The notes below the pieces were generated by a model, which saw only the letters and a list, made by a program, of their open reading frames with translations, was not told where the DNA came from and did no database searches. 60,000 nt of DNA, from positions 1-60,000 of the forward strand of contig CACJYQ010000003.1 in the NCBI GenBank assembly GCA_902597725.1, written 5' to 3'. This document shows, piece by piece, positions 1 through 9,148 of this stretch. Source of the DNA: an uncultured Pelagibacteraceae bacterium (lineage in GTDB: Bacteria > Pseudomonadota > Alphaproteobacteria > Pelagibacterales > Pelagibacteraceae). Both the position numbers and the translations under genes were made by a program. The stretch's first letter is position 1; every line of letters begins with the position of its first letter.

Positions 1-276
1 ATCGAGTCGTTAAAATCAGATGGTATAAAAATCGATAAGAAATATGAAAATTTATATAAAATTTTAGACTCTGAAATGCCAACAGATATTCAAGTCATGA
101 TAAATAATAATGAGCTAGCCTCAACAATTCTCAGAATTATAGAGGTTATTGGTCAAGATGAGTTGAAAGCTTTAGATGAAGATACACTATTTTTTATAGT
201 AAGTGCACTTAATCAATTAAATATTGACTCAATCCGTAATAAAATTTTATTAAAAGTTCTTCCTTTAAAAGTTTAA
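1..276 (+). CDS. Unknown protein, C-terminal part (cut by window edge)
   Basis: The reading frame is open from base 1 to the stop at 276, so this is the 3' end of a longer gene (91 residues visible). An internal Met at base 76 exists but the frame continues upstream without a stop. The visible part is acidic to neutral and predicted mostly helical, with leucine/isoleucine-rich helices and no catalytic motif. It lies 23 bases upstream of def on the same strand. Some alphaproteobacteria have large helical proteins of unknown function with a similar C-terminus, but that comparison is from memory. I do not recognise the family. Confidence 0.6.
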   Translation: MESLKSDGIKIDKKYENLYKILDSEMPTDIQVMINNNELASTILRIIEVIGQDELKALDEDTLFFIVSALNQLNIDSIRNKILLKVLPLKV

Positions 277-299
277 AAATTAGTTTATTTATTTATCTA

Positions 300-824
300 A
301 TGAGTATTAAAGATATAATTACGGTCCCTGATGAAACCTTAAAAAAAATCTCCGAACCACTAGAAAAAGTTAGTAATAACGAAAAAAAACTTATTAATGA
401 TTTATTTGATACAATGTACGCTTCGAAAGGTATCGGATTAGCTGCAGTGCAAATTGGTATCCTAAAAAGAATTTTAGTAATTGATGTGTCTACTAAAGAC
501 GAAAAGAGGGAGCCTTTAAGTTTCATAAATCCCGTTATTAAAAAAGTAAGTAATGAAACCTCAATCTATGAAGAGGGTTGTTTATCAATTCCAGATACAT
601 TTATAGAGATAGAAAGGCCAAAAATTTGTGAAGTGGAATATATTGATATCAATGGTGAAAAAAAATTTTTAAAGTGCGATGGTCTATTATCAACTTGTTT
701 GCAACACGAAATTAATCATTTAGACGGAAAATTGATAATTGACCATTTATCAAAGTTAAAAAGAGATATCATAATCAAAAAAATTTCAAAAACAAAAAAA
801 AATCCTGACAGAATATTAGTTTAG
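300..824 (+). CDS. def: Peptide deformylase
   Basis: Removes the N-formyl group from nascent proteins on the ribosome. All three signature motifs of the metalloenzyme are visible: GIGLAAVQ at residues 44-51, EGCLS at 92-96 (metal-binding Cys) and QHEINH at 135-140 (two metal His and the catalytic Glu). The length of 174 residues is normal for the family. The gene is followed two bases later by fmt, which makes the formylated initiator tRNA, so the two enzymes that add and remove formyl are co-transcribed, as in most bacteria. A lysine-rich tail ends the protein. Confidence 0.97.
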   Translation: MSIKDIITVPDETLKKISEPLEKVSNNEKKLINDLFDTMYASKGIGLAAVQIGILKRILVIDVSTKDEKREPLSFINPVIKKVSNETSIYEEGCLSIPDTFIEIERPKICEVEYIDINGEKKFLKCDGLLSTCLQHEINHLDGKLIIDHLSKLKRDIIIKKISKTKKNPDRILV

Positions 825-826
825 AA

Positions 827-1759
827 ATGCCTAAAAAAATCATTTTTATGGGTACACCCATGTTCGCAGTTCCAATATTGAAATCACTCTATCAAAATGG
901 TTTTCCAATAAATTTAGTTTATACACAGCCACCCCAAAAATCTCACCGAGGTCAGAGAATAAATAAGTCACCAGTTCAAGGTATATCGGAAACTTTAAAT
1001 ATAGAATTTAGATCTCCACAGAACTTAAAAAACAACACTGAGGAATATGAGTTTTTAAAAAAATTTGATGCCGATCTTGCAATTGTTGTGGCCTATGGAC
1101 AAATAATTCCTAAAGAATTTTTAAGTCTAACAAAAAAAGGTTTTATAAATATTCATGCATCAATACTCCCAAAATGGAGAGGCGCCGCACCCATTCAGAG
1201 AGCTATAATGAATTTAGACTCGGAAACTGGGATCAGTATTATGAAAATCAATGAAGAATTAGATAGCGGGCCTGTAAGTAACACTTTTAAAATAAAACTT
1301 GACCAAAGTCTCAATGCAAAAGAAGTCTCTGAAAAACTCGCATTAATAGCAGCAGATAAAATTTTAGATGTTGTAGATGAAATTTTTGAGGGTAAAACAA
1401 ATTTTGTTGATCAGGATAACTCTAAAGCCACTTATGCAAAGAAAATTAATAAAAATGAGGGCCAAATAGACTGGAACAGTGATGCTCTAAAAATAATTGG
1501 AAAAATTAATGGCCTATATCCCTCCCCAGGAGCTTTTTTCAATTTTAACGGTCAAAGATATAAAATTTTAAAAGCAGATATTGGAAATGGTATTGGTAAA
1601 AGTGGCGAGGTTATATCAGATGATCTTGAAATAGCGTGTGGAGGTAAAAAATCTATTAAAGTTTTTGAAATACAGAGAGAAGGTAAAAAGGTTCAAAAAA
1701 CAGGAGAGTTTATGCTTGGATCTCAAATCAGAAAAGGTTCAATCATATCTAATGTTTAA
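827..1759 (+). CDS. fmt: Methionyl-tRNA formyltransferase
   Basis: Transfers a formyl group from 10-formyl-THF to initiator Met-tRNA. The N-terminal formyltransferase domain contains the catalytic Asn108, His110 and Asp146 and the family motif SILPKWRGAAP at residues 112-122. The C-terminal part (from about residue 205) is the tRNA-binding OB-like domain. The length of 310 residues is typical. The start lies two bases after the def stop. The gene overlaps the beginning of truA by eight bases, so translation of the three genes def-fmt-truA is probably coupled. Confidence 0.97.
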   Translation: MPKKIIFMGTPMFAVPILKSLYQNGFPINLVYTQPPQKSHRGQRINKSPVQGISETLNIEFRSPQNLKNNTEEYEFLKKFDADLAIVVAYGQIIPKEFLSLTKKGFINIHASILPKWRGAAPIQRAIMNLDSETGISIMKINEELDSGPVSNTFKIKLDQSLNAKEVSEKLALIAADKILDVVDEIFEGKTNFVDQDNSKATYAKKINKNEGQIDWNSDALKIIGKINGLYPSPGAFFNFNGQRYKILKADIGNGIGKSGEVISDDLEIACGGKKSIKVFEIQREGKKVQKTGEFMLGSQIRKGSIISNV

Positions 1760-2492
1760 ATATCAAATATTGATAGAATATGTAGGTACCGATTTTAGAG
1801 GTTGGCAAATTCAAACAAAAGGCAAAACTATACAAGGTATTATTCAAGAGAGAATTTCTAAATTATTAAAAGAAAAAATTATCTTATTTGGTGCTGGAAG
1901 ATTAGATAAAGGAGTACACGCGCTTGAACAATCTGCACATTTTGAGTGTAAAAAAAAAATTGAAAATTTGAATAAATTTGTCAAATCTTTAAATCATTTT
2001 TTAAACAAGGAAATGATTACAATTATCAAAATTAAAAAAAGGGGTAAAGATTTTCATGCAAGATTTTCTGCAAGAATGAGAATATATAAATATATAATTA
2101 TTAATCGTTTAAGTAGACCTGTAATAGATAAAAATAGAGGATGGCACATTATTAATAAACTTGATTTAATAATAATGAAAAAAGCTGCAAAAAAATTAGT
2201 TGGCACAAAGGATTTTTCTACCTTCAGAGCTTCAAGTTGTAGAGCCAAAAGTCCAATCAAAACTATGAAATCTGTCAAAATAAAATTTAGAAATAATAAA
2301 ATAGAAATAGAATTTCAATCTCAATCTTTTCTACAACAACAAGTTAGATCAATGGTTGGTTGTTTAAAATATGTAGGTGAAAAAAAATGGTCTTTAAAAA
2401 AATTCAATTATATCATGAACTCAAAAAAACGGATTTTATGTGCGCCGCCGGCACCACCTGAGGGACTTTATTTAGCGAGAGTTATTTATTAA
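1752..2492 (+). CDS. truA: tRNA pseudouridine(38-40) synthase
   Basis: Makes pseudouridine at positions 38-40 of the tRNA anticodon arm. I chose the ATG at 1752, which overlaps the fmt stop by eight bases, because the protein then begins MFKYQILIEYVGTDFRGWQ, the usual TruA N-terminus; a longer frame runs upstream inside fmt. The catalytic Asp is residue 52, in the motif GRLDKGVHA. The common form is GRTDAGVHA, so the Thr and Ala are replaced, but Asp, Gly, Val and His are kept. At 246 residues the length is normal. The 3' end overlaps the convergent SET gene by 21 bases. Confidence 0.93.
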   Translation: MFKYQILIEYVGTDFRGWQIQTKGKTIQGIIQERISKLLKEKIILFGAGRLDKGVHALEQSAHFECKKKIENLNKFVKSLNHFLNKEMITIIKIKKRGKDFHARFSARMRIYKYIIINRLSRPVIDKNRGWHIINKLDLIIMKKAAKKLVGTKDFSTFRASSCRAKSPIKTMKSVKIKFRNNKIEIEFQSQSFLQQQVRSMVGCLKYVGEKKWSLKKFNYIMNSKKRILCAPPAPPEGLYLARVIY

Positions 2493-2963
2493 TTTTTTTT
2501 TGTAACTCATTGCAAACTTTTTATTAATTCTCCATCTAGACTCTGCTCTTACAATATAACCACAGCAATTTTTTGAACCACATTTACATGGAAATTGTTT
2601 ATAGTCTTCATCATAACCAAACCCATAATCACACGTAAACTCCTCTCCTTTTTTAATATCACGAATTGCAGTAATCCATACTTTTAAACCTTTGCCGTTA
2701 TAATCGCAATTATTATTGCAACTATGGTTTACAAGACCTGCAATATTCCATGAAAAATCTCCATCAAGGGTATATCTTTTATTTAATGTGAATAAGTAAA
2801 TGGGTTTTTTATTATCAAACTTGGTTGACTCATCTACCTCTTTATTTGTTATTATTTTGCCAACGTAGTTTATTATTTTTGTTCCTTCTTTAATATCACG
2901 TGTAGCATAAAGACCTCGACCTTTTTTATCAATTTTAGATTTTTTAATTCTATAAAGTTTCAT
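2472..2963 (-). CDS. SET-domain protein lysine methyltransferase
   Basis: A 163-residue stand-alone SET domain. Visible motifs are KGRGLYA near residue 14 (SAM-binding start of the fold), NHSC at 79-82, GEEFTCDYGF at 106-115 with the catalytic-type Tyr, and a post-SET cluster with Cys126, Cys128 and Cys133 that with Cys82 can bind zinc. SET enzymes methylate lysine side chains using SAM; the substrate here is unknown, with ribosomal or DNA-binding proteins as inference only. It is downstream of an HDAC-family gene on the same strand (30 bases apart) and overlaps the truA 3' end by 21 bases. Confidence 0.88.
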   Translation of the reverse strand: MKLYRIKKSKIDKKGRGLYATRDIKEGTKIINYVGKIITNKEVDESTKFDNKKPIYLFTLNKRYTLDGDFSWNIAGLVNHSCNNNCDYNGKGLKVWITAIRDIKKGEEFTCDYGFGYDEDYKQFPCKCGSKNCCGYIVRAESRWRINKKFAMSYKKKLINNSR

Positions 2964-2993
2964 TTGAGTGAAGTATTATTAATTAAATTTAAA

Positions 2994-3917
2994 TCAATTG
3001 AATTCTACAAGTGCGTTAACATGTTCATTAGCACTTTCAGATAATGCATTTAAATCGTAACCACCCTCAAGAATAGAGATAACTTTCCCTTGAGTGAACT
3101 CGTTGGTAGCAGCTAAAGTTCTTTTAGTAATTTCATAGAAGTCTTTTGATTTTAGTTTAAATTGAGCCAAAGGATCATCTTTATGTGCATCAAAACCTGC
3201 TGAGAATATAAGAAAATCAGGTTTATAATTAACTAACCTATCTAAAACTCTATCGAACGCATTAAAATATTCCTCTGAGTTTGTGCCTGCTGGTAAGGGT
3301 ATATTTAAAGAGTTGTTAAAGTTTCCCTTATCCTTATATGTTCCTCCTCCAGGATAAAAAGGATATTGGTGTGTTGAAATATATAATGAATGTTTGTTAT
3401 TACGCATAACATCATAATTTCCATTTCCCCAGTGCACATCAAAATCTACACATGCAACCCTCTTATATTTATAATTTTTAATTAAGTAATTAGTGGCTAC
3501 CCCAGCGTTTGATATACAACAAAATCCCATTGCCTTATCCTTTTCCGCATGATGTCCAGGAGGTCTTGCTAAACAAAACGCGTTCTTAAATTCTTTATTT
3601 TCTATTCCATCAATGGCTCTAATTGTTGAGCCAGCTGCATCAAATACTGCTTTTTTACTGTCTGGTGATATTACAGTGTCTCCATCTAAAAATTTTAGAC
3701 CCTTTTGAGGAAATGAACTATTTAAATTATCAATATATTCTTTTGAATGTGTCATTGCCAATATATCACCTGGCACATTAACTGGTTTTTCCCAAATCAG
3801 ATCACTTCTTTTTTTTAATTTTTCTTTTATGGCAATTACTCGTTTAGGCTGCTCAGGATGACCGTCACCAGTGTCATGTTTTTCATAAGAGTCAGAATTT
3901 ATAATTGCTGTATTCAT
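2994..3917 (-). CDS. Histone deacetylase-family (class II-like) deacylase
   Basis: A 307-residue protein of the arginase/deacetylase fold. The His dyad (122, 123) in the PPGHHAE motif, the zinc ligands Asp160 and His162 in DFDVHWGNG, Asp243 in AGFDAH and Tyr287 in LEGGYD are all present, so it should be active. Bacterial members remove acyl groups from acetyl-lysine or from acetylated polyamines and related small amines; substrate cannot be told from sequence. The start ATG overlaps the dapE stop in an ATGA arrangement, which indicates translational coupling at the end of the argB-HAD-dapD-dapE operon. Confidence 0.92.
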   Translation of the reverse strand: MNTAIINSDSYEKHDTGDGHPEQPKRVIAIKEKLKKRSDLIWEKPVNVPGDILAMTHSKEYIDNLNSSFPQKGLKFLDGDTVISPDSKKAVFDAAGSTIRAIDGIENKEFKNAFCLARPPGHHAEKDKAMGFCCISNAGVATNYLIKNYKYKRVACVDFDVHWGNGNYDVMRNNKHSLYISTHQYPFYPGGGTYKDKGNFNNSLNIPLPAGTNSEEYFNAFDRVLDRLVNYKPDFLIFSAGFDAHKDDPLAQFKLKSKDFYEITKRTLAATNEFTQGKVISILEGGYDLNALSESANEHVNALVEFN

Positions 3918-5071
3918 TTAAAATAATTTTTTAAAATATTTTCATAAATTTTTGTTAGATTTTTAAGATCTTTTACAGATACTGCTTCATCAACTTTATG
4001 CATAGTTTTTCCAACTAACCCAAATTCAAGACCAGGACATATGGTTCTTATAAATCTTAAGTCTGATGTTCCACCTGTTGTAGATAATTTTGGTTTTAAT
4101 TTAGTTATTTTTTTAATAATATTTTGTATCATAAATGTTGTTTTGTTAGGCTTTGTCAAAAAAGCTTCACCAGAAACTCTGTACTCAATTTTAAATTTTG
4201 AGCTATGTTTTTTGGTTATTTTTCTAAAAATTTTATTAAGTTTTTTTTTAAGAGAATTCGAGGAATGTTTATTATTAAATCTTATGTTGAATGTTGCTTC
4301 AGCTGTCGCTGGAATTACATTATCTGCAGTATTATTTATATTTATCCTGGTAACCTCCAGGTTTGTAGGTTGAAAATCTTTAGTTCCTTTATCAAACTGA
4401 ATTTCTTTCAATTCTTTTAAAATATTAACAATTATGGTTGAAGGATTATTTGCTCTAGATGGATATGCAACGTGACCTTGTAGACCAAATATAATTAATT
4501 TACCAGTTAAACTGCCTCTTCGACCAATTTTAATCATTTCACCTAAAACATTTGGGTTAGTTGGTTCACCTACTAAGCAAAAATTAATCTTCTCTCTTTT
4601 TTTTCTTAAAAACTCTACAACTTTTTTTGTACCATTAACTGCATCACCTTCCTCATCACCTGTTATCAACAGACTAATTGATCCATTAAATTTTTTATTT
4701 TTCGACAAAAATGCGCTTACAGCAGAAACGAAAGCTGCAATAGAACTTTTCATATCATTTGCACCTCTTCCAATTAGGTGACCTTTTTTAATAGATGGTT
4801 TGAATGGATTAATTGTCCAATCTTTTATATTTCCAGGAGGCACAACATCCAGGTGACCTGCATAACAGAAGTTTGGACTTTTATTTCCAAATCTTGCATA
4901 TAAATTTTTAACAGGCTTAAAACCCTTTTCTTTAAATTCGAGTGTTTTTGTTTTGAAACCAAGTCTTTTCAATTTTTTTTCTAAAAATTTCATTATTCCT
5001 GCATCTACAGGAGTAATTGAAGGAAATCTAATTAGCTCTTTAGCTAATTGTAACTGATTTAAAGTTTTCAT
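3914..5071 (-). CDS. dapE: Succinyl-diaminopimelate desuccinylase
   Basis: Hydrolyses N-succinyl-LL-diaminopimelate to LL-diaminopimelate in lysine and peptidoglycan precursor synthesis. It is an M20-family dizinc enzyme of 385 residues. The metal site motif GHLDVVPPG (His73, Asp75) and the GDEEGDA motif near residue 140 with the catalytic Glu are seen. A late His in the GKTMHKVDE motif completes the metal site. The gene follows dapD with a single base between them and precedes the deacylase with an ATGA overlap. The order dapD-dapE supports the assignment over other M20 peptidases. Confidence 0.95.
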   Translation of the reverse strand: MKTLNQLQLAKELIRFPSITPVDAGIMKFLEKKLKRLGFKTKTLEFKEKGFKPVKNLYARFGNKSPNFCYAGHLDVVPPGNIKDWTINPFKPSIKKGHLIGRGANDMKSSIAAFVSAVSAFLSKNKKFNGSISLLITGDEEGDAVNGTKKVVEFLRKKREKINFCLVGEPTNPNVLGEMIKIGRRGSLTGKLIIFGLQGHVAYPSRANNPSTIIVNILKELKEIQFDKGTKDFQPTNLEVTRININNTADNVIPATAEATFNIRFNNKHSSNSLKKKLNKIFRKITKKHSSKFKIEYRVSGEAFLTKPNKTTFMIQNIIKKITKLKPKLSTTGGTSDLRFIRTICPGLEFGLVGKTMHKVDEAVSVKDLKNLTKIYENILKNYFK

Positions 5072-5072
5072 T

Positions 5073-5900
5073 TCAGTCTCGTAAAAGGTCGTTTATAGAA
5101 GTTTTTGACCTTGTTTTTTCATCAACCTGCTTAATTATTACAGCACAGTACAACGATGGTGCAGCCGAGTTATTTTTGTCTGGCAATGAACCTGGGACAA
5201 CAACTGAGTATGGCGGAATTTTACCATAAGTGATATTACCGGTTTTTCTATCGACTATTTTAGTTGATTGACCTATATACATACCCATACTTAAAACTGA
5301 ACCTTCCCCGACAATGACTCCCTCAACAACTTCTGACATAGCTCCAAGAAAAACATTATCTTCGATTATCGTAGGTAAGGCTTGTGCAGGTTCTAAGACT
5401 CCACCAACTCCTGATCCTGCTGAGATATGACAATTTTTTCCGATTTGACAACAACTACCTGCTCTTGCAAATGTATCTATCATTGTTCCTTCATCGATAT
5501 AAGCTCCAATATTTACATAACATGGCATTAAAACAGCATTTTTTCCAACATATGATCCTTTTCTAACTGGAGAATTTGGAACCATTCTAAAGCCAGCTCT
5601 TTCATGATCTTCTTTTGACCAACCTGCGGTTTTACCTTTTAACAAGTGAGATTTGTCGTACCAACTACTGTAAGGACCATTTAAGTTTTCCATTGGATAA
5701 ATTCTAAAGCTTAACATAATTGCTTTCTTTAAATGTTGGTGTGTAATCCATTCACCATTTATTTTTTCAGCAACTCTTGATTTTCCACTGTCCAAATCAC
5801 TAATAACTTGATTTATTGCATCTTTGATTTTTTGGTCTGAATTTTGGTTTATTTGATCTTTAATTTCCCAAGCATCATTTATAATTTTTTCTATAGACAT
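5073..5900 (-). CDS. dapD: Tetrahydrodipicolinate N-succinyltransferase
   Basis: Succinylates tetrahydrodipicolinate, the step before the aminotransferase and DapE in the succinylase branch of lysine synthesis. The 275-residue protein has an N-terminal helical domain and then a left-handed beta-helix built from hexapeptide repeats (roughly residues 110-220), with family signatures such as AGSGVGGVLEPAQA and NVFLGAMSEVVEGV. The length is typical. It is placed between the HAD nucleotidase (three-base gap) and dapE (one-base gap) in the usual alphaproteobacterial order. Confidence 0.96.
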   Translation of the reverse strand: MSIEKIINDAWEIKDQINQNSDQKIKDAINQVISDLDSGKSRVAEKINGEWITHQHLKKAIMLSFRIYPMENLNGPYSSWYDKSHLLKGKTAGWSKEDHERAGFRMVPNSPVRKGSYVGKNAVLMPCYVNIGAYIDEGTMIDTFARAGSCCQIGKNCHISAGSGVGGVLEPAQALPTIIEDNVFLGAMSEVVEGVIVGEGSVLSMGMYIGQSTKIVDRKTGNITYGKIPPYSVVVPGSLPDKNNSAAPSLYCAVIIKQVDEKTRSKTSINDLLRD

Positions 5901-5903
5901 AAT

Positions 5904-6596
5904 TTATTGACTTTTTAATAACCTTATTTCCTTAAGAAATAAAGACAGATTTTCAATTTTATGAGAAATATAATCTTTATCAGAATCTATCTTGCCAAAA
6001 TGTTCATCATTAATTAACCAAACAGTTGCACAGCCTCGCTCATAACCAATACTCAGGTTTTTTGCTATATCTTCTATATAAATGGTTTCTTTTGGATTTA
6101 ATCCAAATTTTTTAACCATTAAATCAAAAGTTTTAGCCTCAGGTTTTGGCACATACCCAGCATCTTTAATATCAAAAACTTTGTCTCTTCCAAAAAGATC
6201 ATAAACACCTAAATGAGTTAAAATATTTTTAGCATGTTCGGCGCTCCCATTAGTAAAAATAAACTTTTCCATGTCTAATTTTTCAAGTTCATTCCTCATT
6301 ATTTTGTCCTCTTTCATAAATGAAAGATCTATTGTGTGGACATATTTTAAGAATTCTTCTGGAGGTATATCATGATGTATCATTAAACCATTTAAGCTAG
6401 TGTTATATTTGTAGAAATAATTTGTCTGTAATTTTTTTGCTTCCTCCATATTTATTTTTAGTCTCTCGGATATAAACATTGTCATTCTTTTGGAAACTTG
6501 ACCAAATACTCTCTCAAGAGAATAGTTGTTGTGTTTTCCATAACAAACCCCATCAAGATCCAACAGAAGGTATTTCATTTCTTTAAAATTTTTCAT
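5904..6596 (-). CDS. HAD-family pyrimidine 5'-nucleotidase-like hydrolase
   Basis: A 230-residue haloacid-dehalogenase hydrolase. Motif I is LLLDLDGVCY near residue 11 (nucleophile Asp and second Asp), motif II is FTNGSAEHA near residue 114, and motif III/IV is the Lys in VPKPEAKTF plus IEDIAKN, all positioned as expected. Proteins of this subfamily, found between argB and dapD in many alphaproteobacteria, are annotated as pyrimidine 5'-nucleotidases. The start overlaps the argB stop by four bases (ATGA). Its role next to lysine and arginine genes is not known to me; it may act on nucleotides or on a vitamin phosphate. Confidence 0.85.
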   Translation of the reverse strand: MKNFKEMKYLLLDLDGVCYGKHNNYSLERVFGQVSKRMTMFISERLKINMEEAKKLQTNYFYKYNTSLNGLMIHHDIPPEEFLKYVHTIDLSFMKEDKIMRNELEKLDMEKFIFTNGSAEHAKNILTHLGVYDLFGRDKVFDIKDAGYVPKPEAKTFDLMVKKFGLNPKETIYIEDIAKNLSIGYERGCATVWLINDEHFGKIDSDKDYISHKIENLSLFLKEIRLLKSQ

Positions 6597-7441
6597 TTTC
6601 TTATCAAAGTTCCAGAACCCTTATCGGAAAAAATTTCAAATAAAATAGAGTGTTGCTTTCTCCCATCAATTATTCCAACTGCTGTAACCCCATTTTTAAC
6701 TGCATCTAAACAAGTATTTATTTTAGGTATCATTCCCTCTGTAATAATATTGTTTTCAATCATTTTTAAAACCTCTGTTGAAGTAATTTCATTAATTAGC
6801 TTTTTGTCTTTATCCAGAACTCCTTCAACATTGGTCATTAATAGTAATCTTCTGGATTTTAATGACTTTGCGATCGCACCAGCCGCTGTATCACCATTAA
6901 TATTATATGGATGATTATCATTTCCCAAACCTAATGGCGAAATTATTGGAACTTGTTTTTTATTTAAAATTTTTTCTATAAGGTTATTATTAATTTTCTT
7001 AGGTATTCCTACAAAACCAAGTTCTTTTGCTTCTGGTGTTACCTCAATTATATTGTTTTTTTTTGTATGAATTGAGATTGCATCAGTACCAAATCTTTTT
7101 AAGGAATTGACAATATCATTATTAAAATCAATTAATACTGACTCAACAATGTTTATTATCTTTTTATCTGTAACTCTTAAACCTCTAATAAATTTTGATT
7201 GAATATTTGATTTGTCTAGCTCTCTTTTTATTCTTGGACCTCCTCCATGAACGACTATAAATGAAATACCTAACTTACTGAGTATATTTATATCCGTAAT
7301 AAAATTGTCAAAAATATCTCTATCTATAAAAACATTTCCTCCATATTTTATTACTATTAGGTCATTTTTATATTTTTCTATGTATTTGGACACTTCGTTA
7401 ATTGGTGGTCCATTTTTTGGAAGTATTTTTTTTAAATCCAT
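6593..7441 (-). CDS. argB: Acetylglutamate kinase
   Basis: Phosphorylates N-acetylglutamate, the second step of arginine synthesis. The 282-residue protein shows the amino-acid-kinase signatures: VIKYGGNVF near residue 31, VVHGGGPRIKREL near 62 (substrate-binding Gly loop), INGDTAAGAIA near 176 and GMIPK near 226. The gene is 27 bases downstream of yidC; in many alphaproteobacteria the GTPase gene engB sits between them, and it is absent here. It feeds into argD and argF, found elsewhere in the window, together with argJ. Confidence 0.95.
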   Translation of the reverse strand: MDLKKILPKNGPPINEVSKYIEKYKNDLIVIKYGGNVFIDRDIFDNFITDINILSKLGISFIVVHGGGPRIKRELDKSNIQSKFIRGLRVTDKKIINIVESVLIDFNNDIVNSLKRFGTDAISIHTKKNNIIEVTPEAKELGFVGIPKKINNNLIEKILNKKQVPIISPLGLGNDNHPYNINGDTAAGAIAKSLKSRRLLLMTNVEGVLDKDKKLINEITSTEVLKMIENNIITEGMIPKINTCLDAVKNGVTAVGIIDGRKQHSILFEIFSDKGSGTLIRK

Positions 7442-7468
7442 TTTTATTATAATGTAATAATTAATCTT

Positions 7469-9148
7469 TTAAGTGACAGTTTTAACTGTAGTCCTTTTCA
7501 TAATGAATACTTGTTGGGCCATAGTTAAAATATTATTCACAGTCCAATAAATTACTAAGCCACTTGGAAAGGGCGCTAATATTACAGTCAAAAAGAGTGG
7601 AAAGAACATAAATATTTTAGCTTGCATAGGATCAGTAGGAGCAGGATTTAATTTCTGCTGTACCCACATAGAAACTCCCATTGCAACAGGCCAAGCACCA
7701 ATCATTAAAAATGAGGGTACATCGTAAGGTAATAGCCCAAATAAATTGAATATACTTGTAGGATCACGTTCACTCAAATCATGTATCCATCCATAAAATG
7801 GCATATGCCTCATTTCTATAGTAACGAATAAAACTTTATATAGAGCAAAAAATACTGGTATTTGAACAAGAATTGGAAGACAACCAGACATTGGGTTGAC
7901 TTTTTCTTTTTTATAAAGAGCCATCATTTCTTGTTGTAATTTCATTTTATCATTTTTATGAAGCTCCTTTAATCTTACCATTTCTGGAGTGAGAGCTTTC
8001 ATTTTTGCCATGCTTCTAAAAGAAAAATTTGCCAAAGGAAAGAAAACAAGACGAATACAAATTGTTATAGCTATGATAGCTAATCCATAGTTACCAAGCA
8101 GTTTGAAAAAATAATCAATACCAAAAAACAAGGGTTTTGTAATGAAATATAAGAAACCCCAATCAATAACTAGATCAAATTTATCGATAGCTAAACTTTT
8201 TGCATATCCATCAATGACATCCACTCTTTTGGCAGCAACTATTATTTGTAAATTTTCTTCAATAGAATTATTTGGACCCAACTCAAGTGGTTCTGTTGCA
8301 ATAAAATTTGCTCTAAATTTATCCTTATAATCAAATGTTGTTTTAAATTCTTTATTTTTTGGAGGTATTAGTGAAGTGATCCAATATTTATCACTTATAC
8401 CCAACCAACCTTTTTGTGCAGTTTTTGTAAACTTTTTCTCTTGAATATCGTCATAATCTTCCTCAATTAATTCATCATCTAAAGTTGCAATTAACCCCTC
8501 ATGAAGTATTAAAAAGTCTATTATGTCTGGAATCTCATTTCTTATAATCTGACCATAAGAATAAAAGTCATATTTTCCATTTGTTTTGTTAATAACTCTT
8601 TGTTTGATTGAAAATAAATATTTATCATCTAAAGAAATTTCTTTTTCAAAGGTAATTCCTTGATCGTTGGTCCAAGATAATTTAATTGGAGAATTTTCAG
8701 TTAATTTTTTATTTCCTTTAATAGACCAGATGGTCTCTGATGTAGGAATGTCTATATTTTTATCAGAGGTTACAAATCCACTTTCAATTAAATAACCTTC
8801 TTTAATATTTCTAGGTCCTAATAGTATTATTTTTTCATCACTTTCAAGTTCAACATTATAATTTTTAAAAATTAGATCGTCTATAACTGCACCCTTTAAA
8901 GATATCGAACCAATTACATTAGGATTTTCGAATTCAACTCTTTCGCTTTCAATTAAAGCATCTTTTCTTGAAATCTCAACAAAAGTTTCTTTTTGTTCTA
9001 AGATTGGTGTATCAGTGCTTTGTTCTACTTTTTCTTTTTCTACAAGATTTTGATCTATTGATGATTTTTCAGGTACAAAAAATAATGAATACAAAACTAT
9101 TACCGCTGAGGATAATGCTATAGCTGCTATTGTATTTTTTGAGTCCAT
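7469..9148 (-). CDS. yidC: Membrane protein insertase YidC
   Basis: Inserts and folds inner-membrane proteins, alone or with SecYEG. At 559 residues it has the Gram-negative layout: an N-terminal membrane segment (about residues 7-25), a large periplasmic beta-rich domain (about 45-320), and a C-terminal conserved insertase core with five membrane segments. The hydrophilic loop between core helices (residues about 380-420, rich in Met, Lys and Glu) is present. The start overlaps the yidD stop by one base. The neighbourhood rpmH-rnpA-yidD-yidC is almost universal in bacteria. Confidence 0.96.
   Translation of the reverse strand: MDSKNTIAAIALSSAVIVLYSLFFVPEKSSIDQNLVEKEKVEQSTDTPILEQKETFVEISRKDALIESERVEFENPNVIGSISLKGAVIDDLIFKNYNVELESDEKIILLGPRNIKEGYLIESGFVTSDKNIDIPTSETIWSIKGNKKLTENSPIKLSWTNDQGITFEKEISLDDKYLFSIKQRVINKTNGKYDFYSYGQIIRNEIPDIIDFLILHEGLIATLDDELIEEDYDDIQEKKFTKTAQKGWLGISDKYWITSLIPPKNKEFKTTFDYKDKFRANFIATEPLELGPNNSIEENLQIIVAAKRVDVIDGYAKSLAIDKFDLVIDWGFLYFITKPLFFGIDYFFKLLGNYGLAIIAITICIRLVFFPLANFSFRSMAKMKALTPEMVRLKELHKNDKMKLQQEMMALYKKEKVNPMSGCLPILVQIPVFFALYKVLFVTIEMRHMPFYGWIHDLSERDPTSIFNLFGLLPYDVPSFLMIGAWPVAMGVSMWVQQKLNPAPTDPMQAKIFMFFPLFLTVILAPFPSGLVIYWTVNNILTMAQQVFIMKRTTVKTVT

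Noticed and set aside
1638-1751. Longer truA start at 1638
   Set aside because: The extra 38 residues lie inside fmt and do not resemble TruA; ATG 1752 fits the family.
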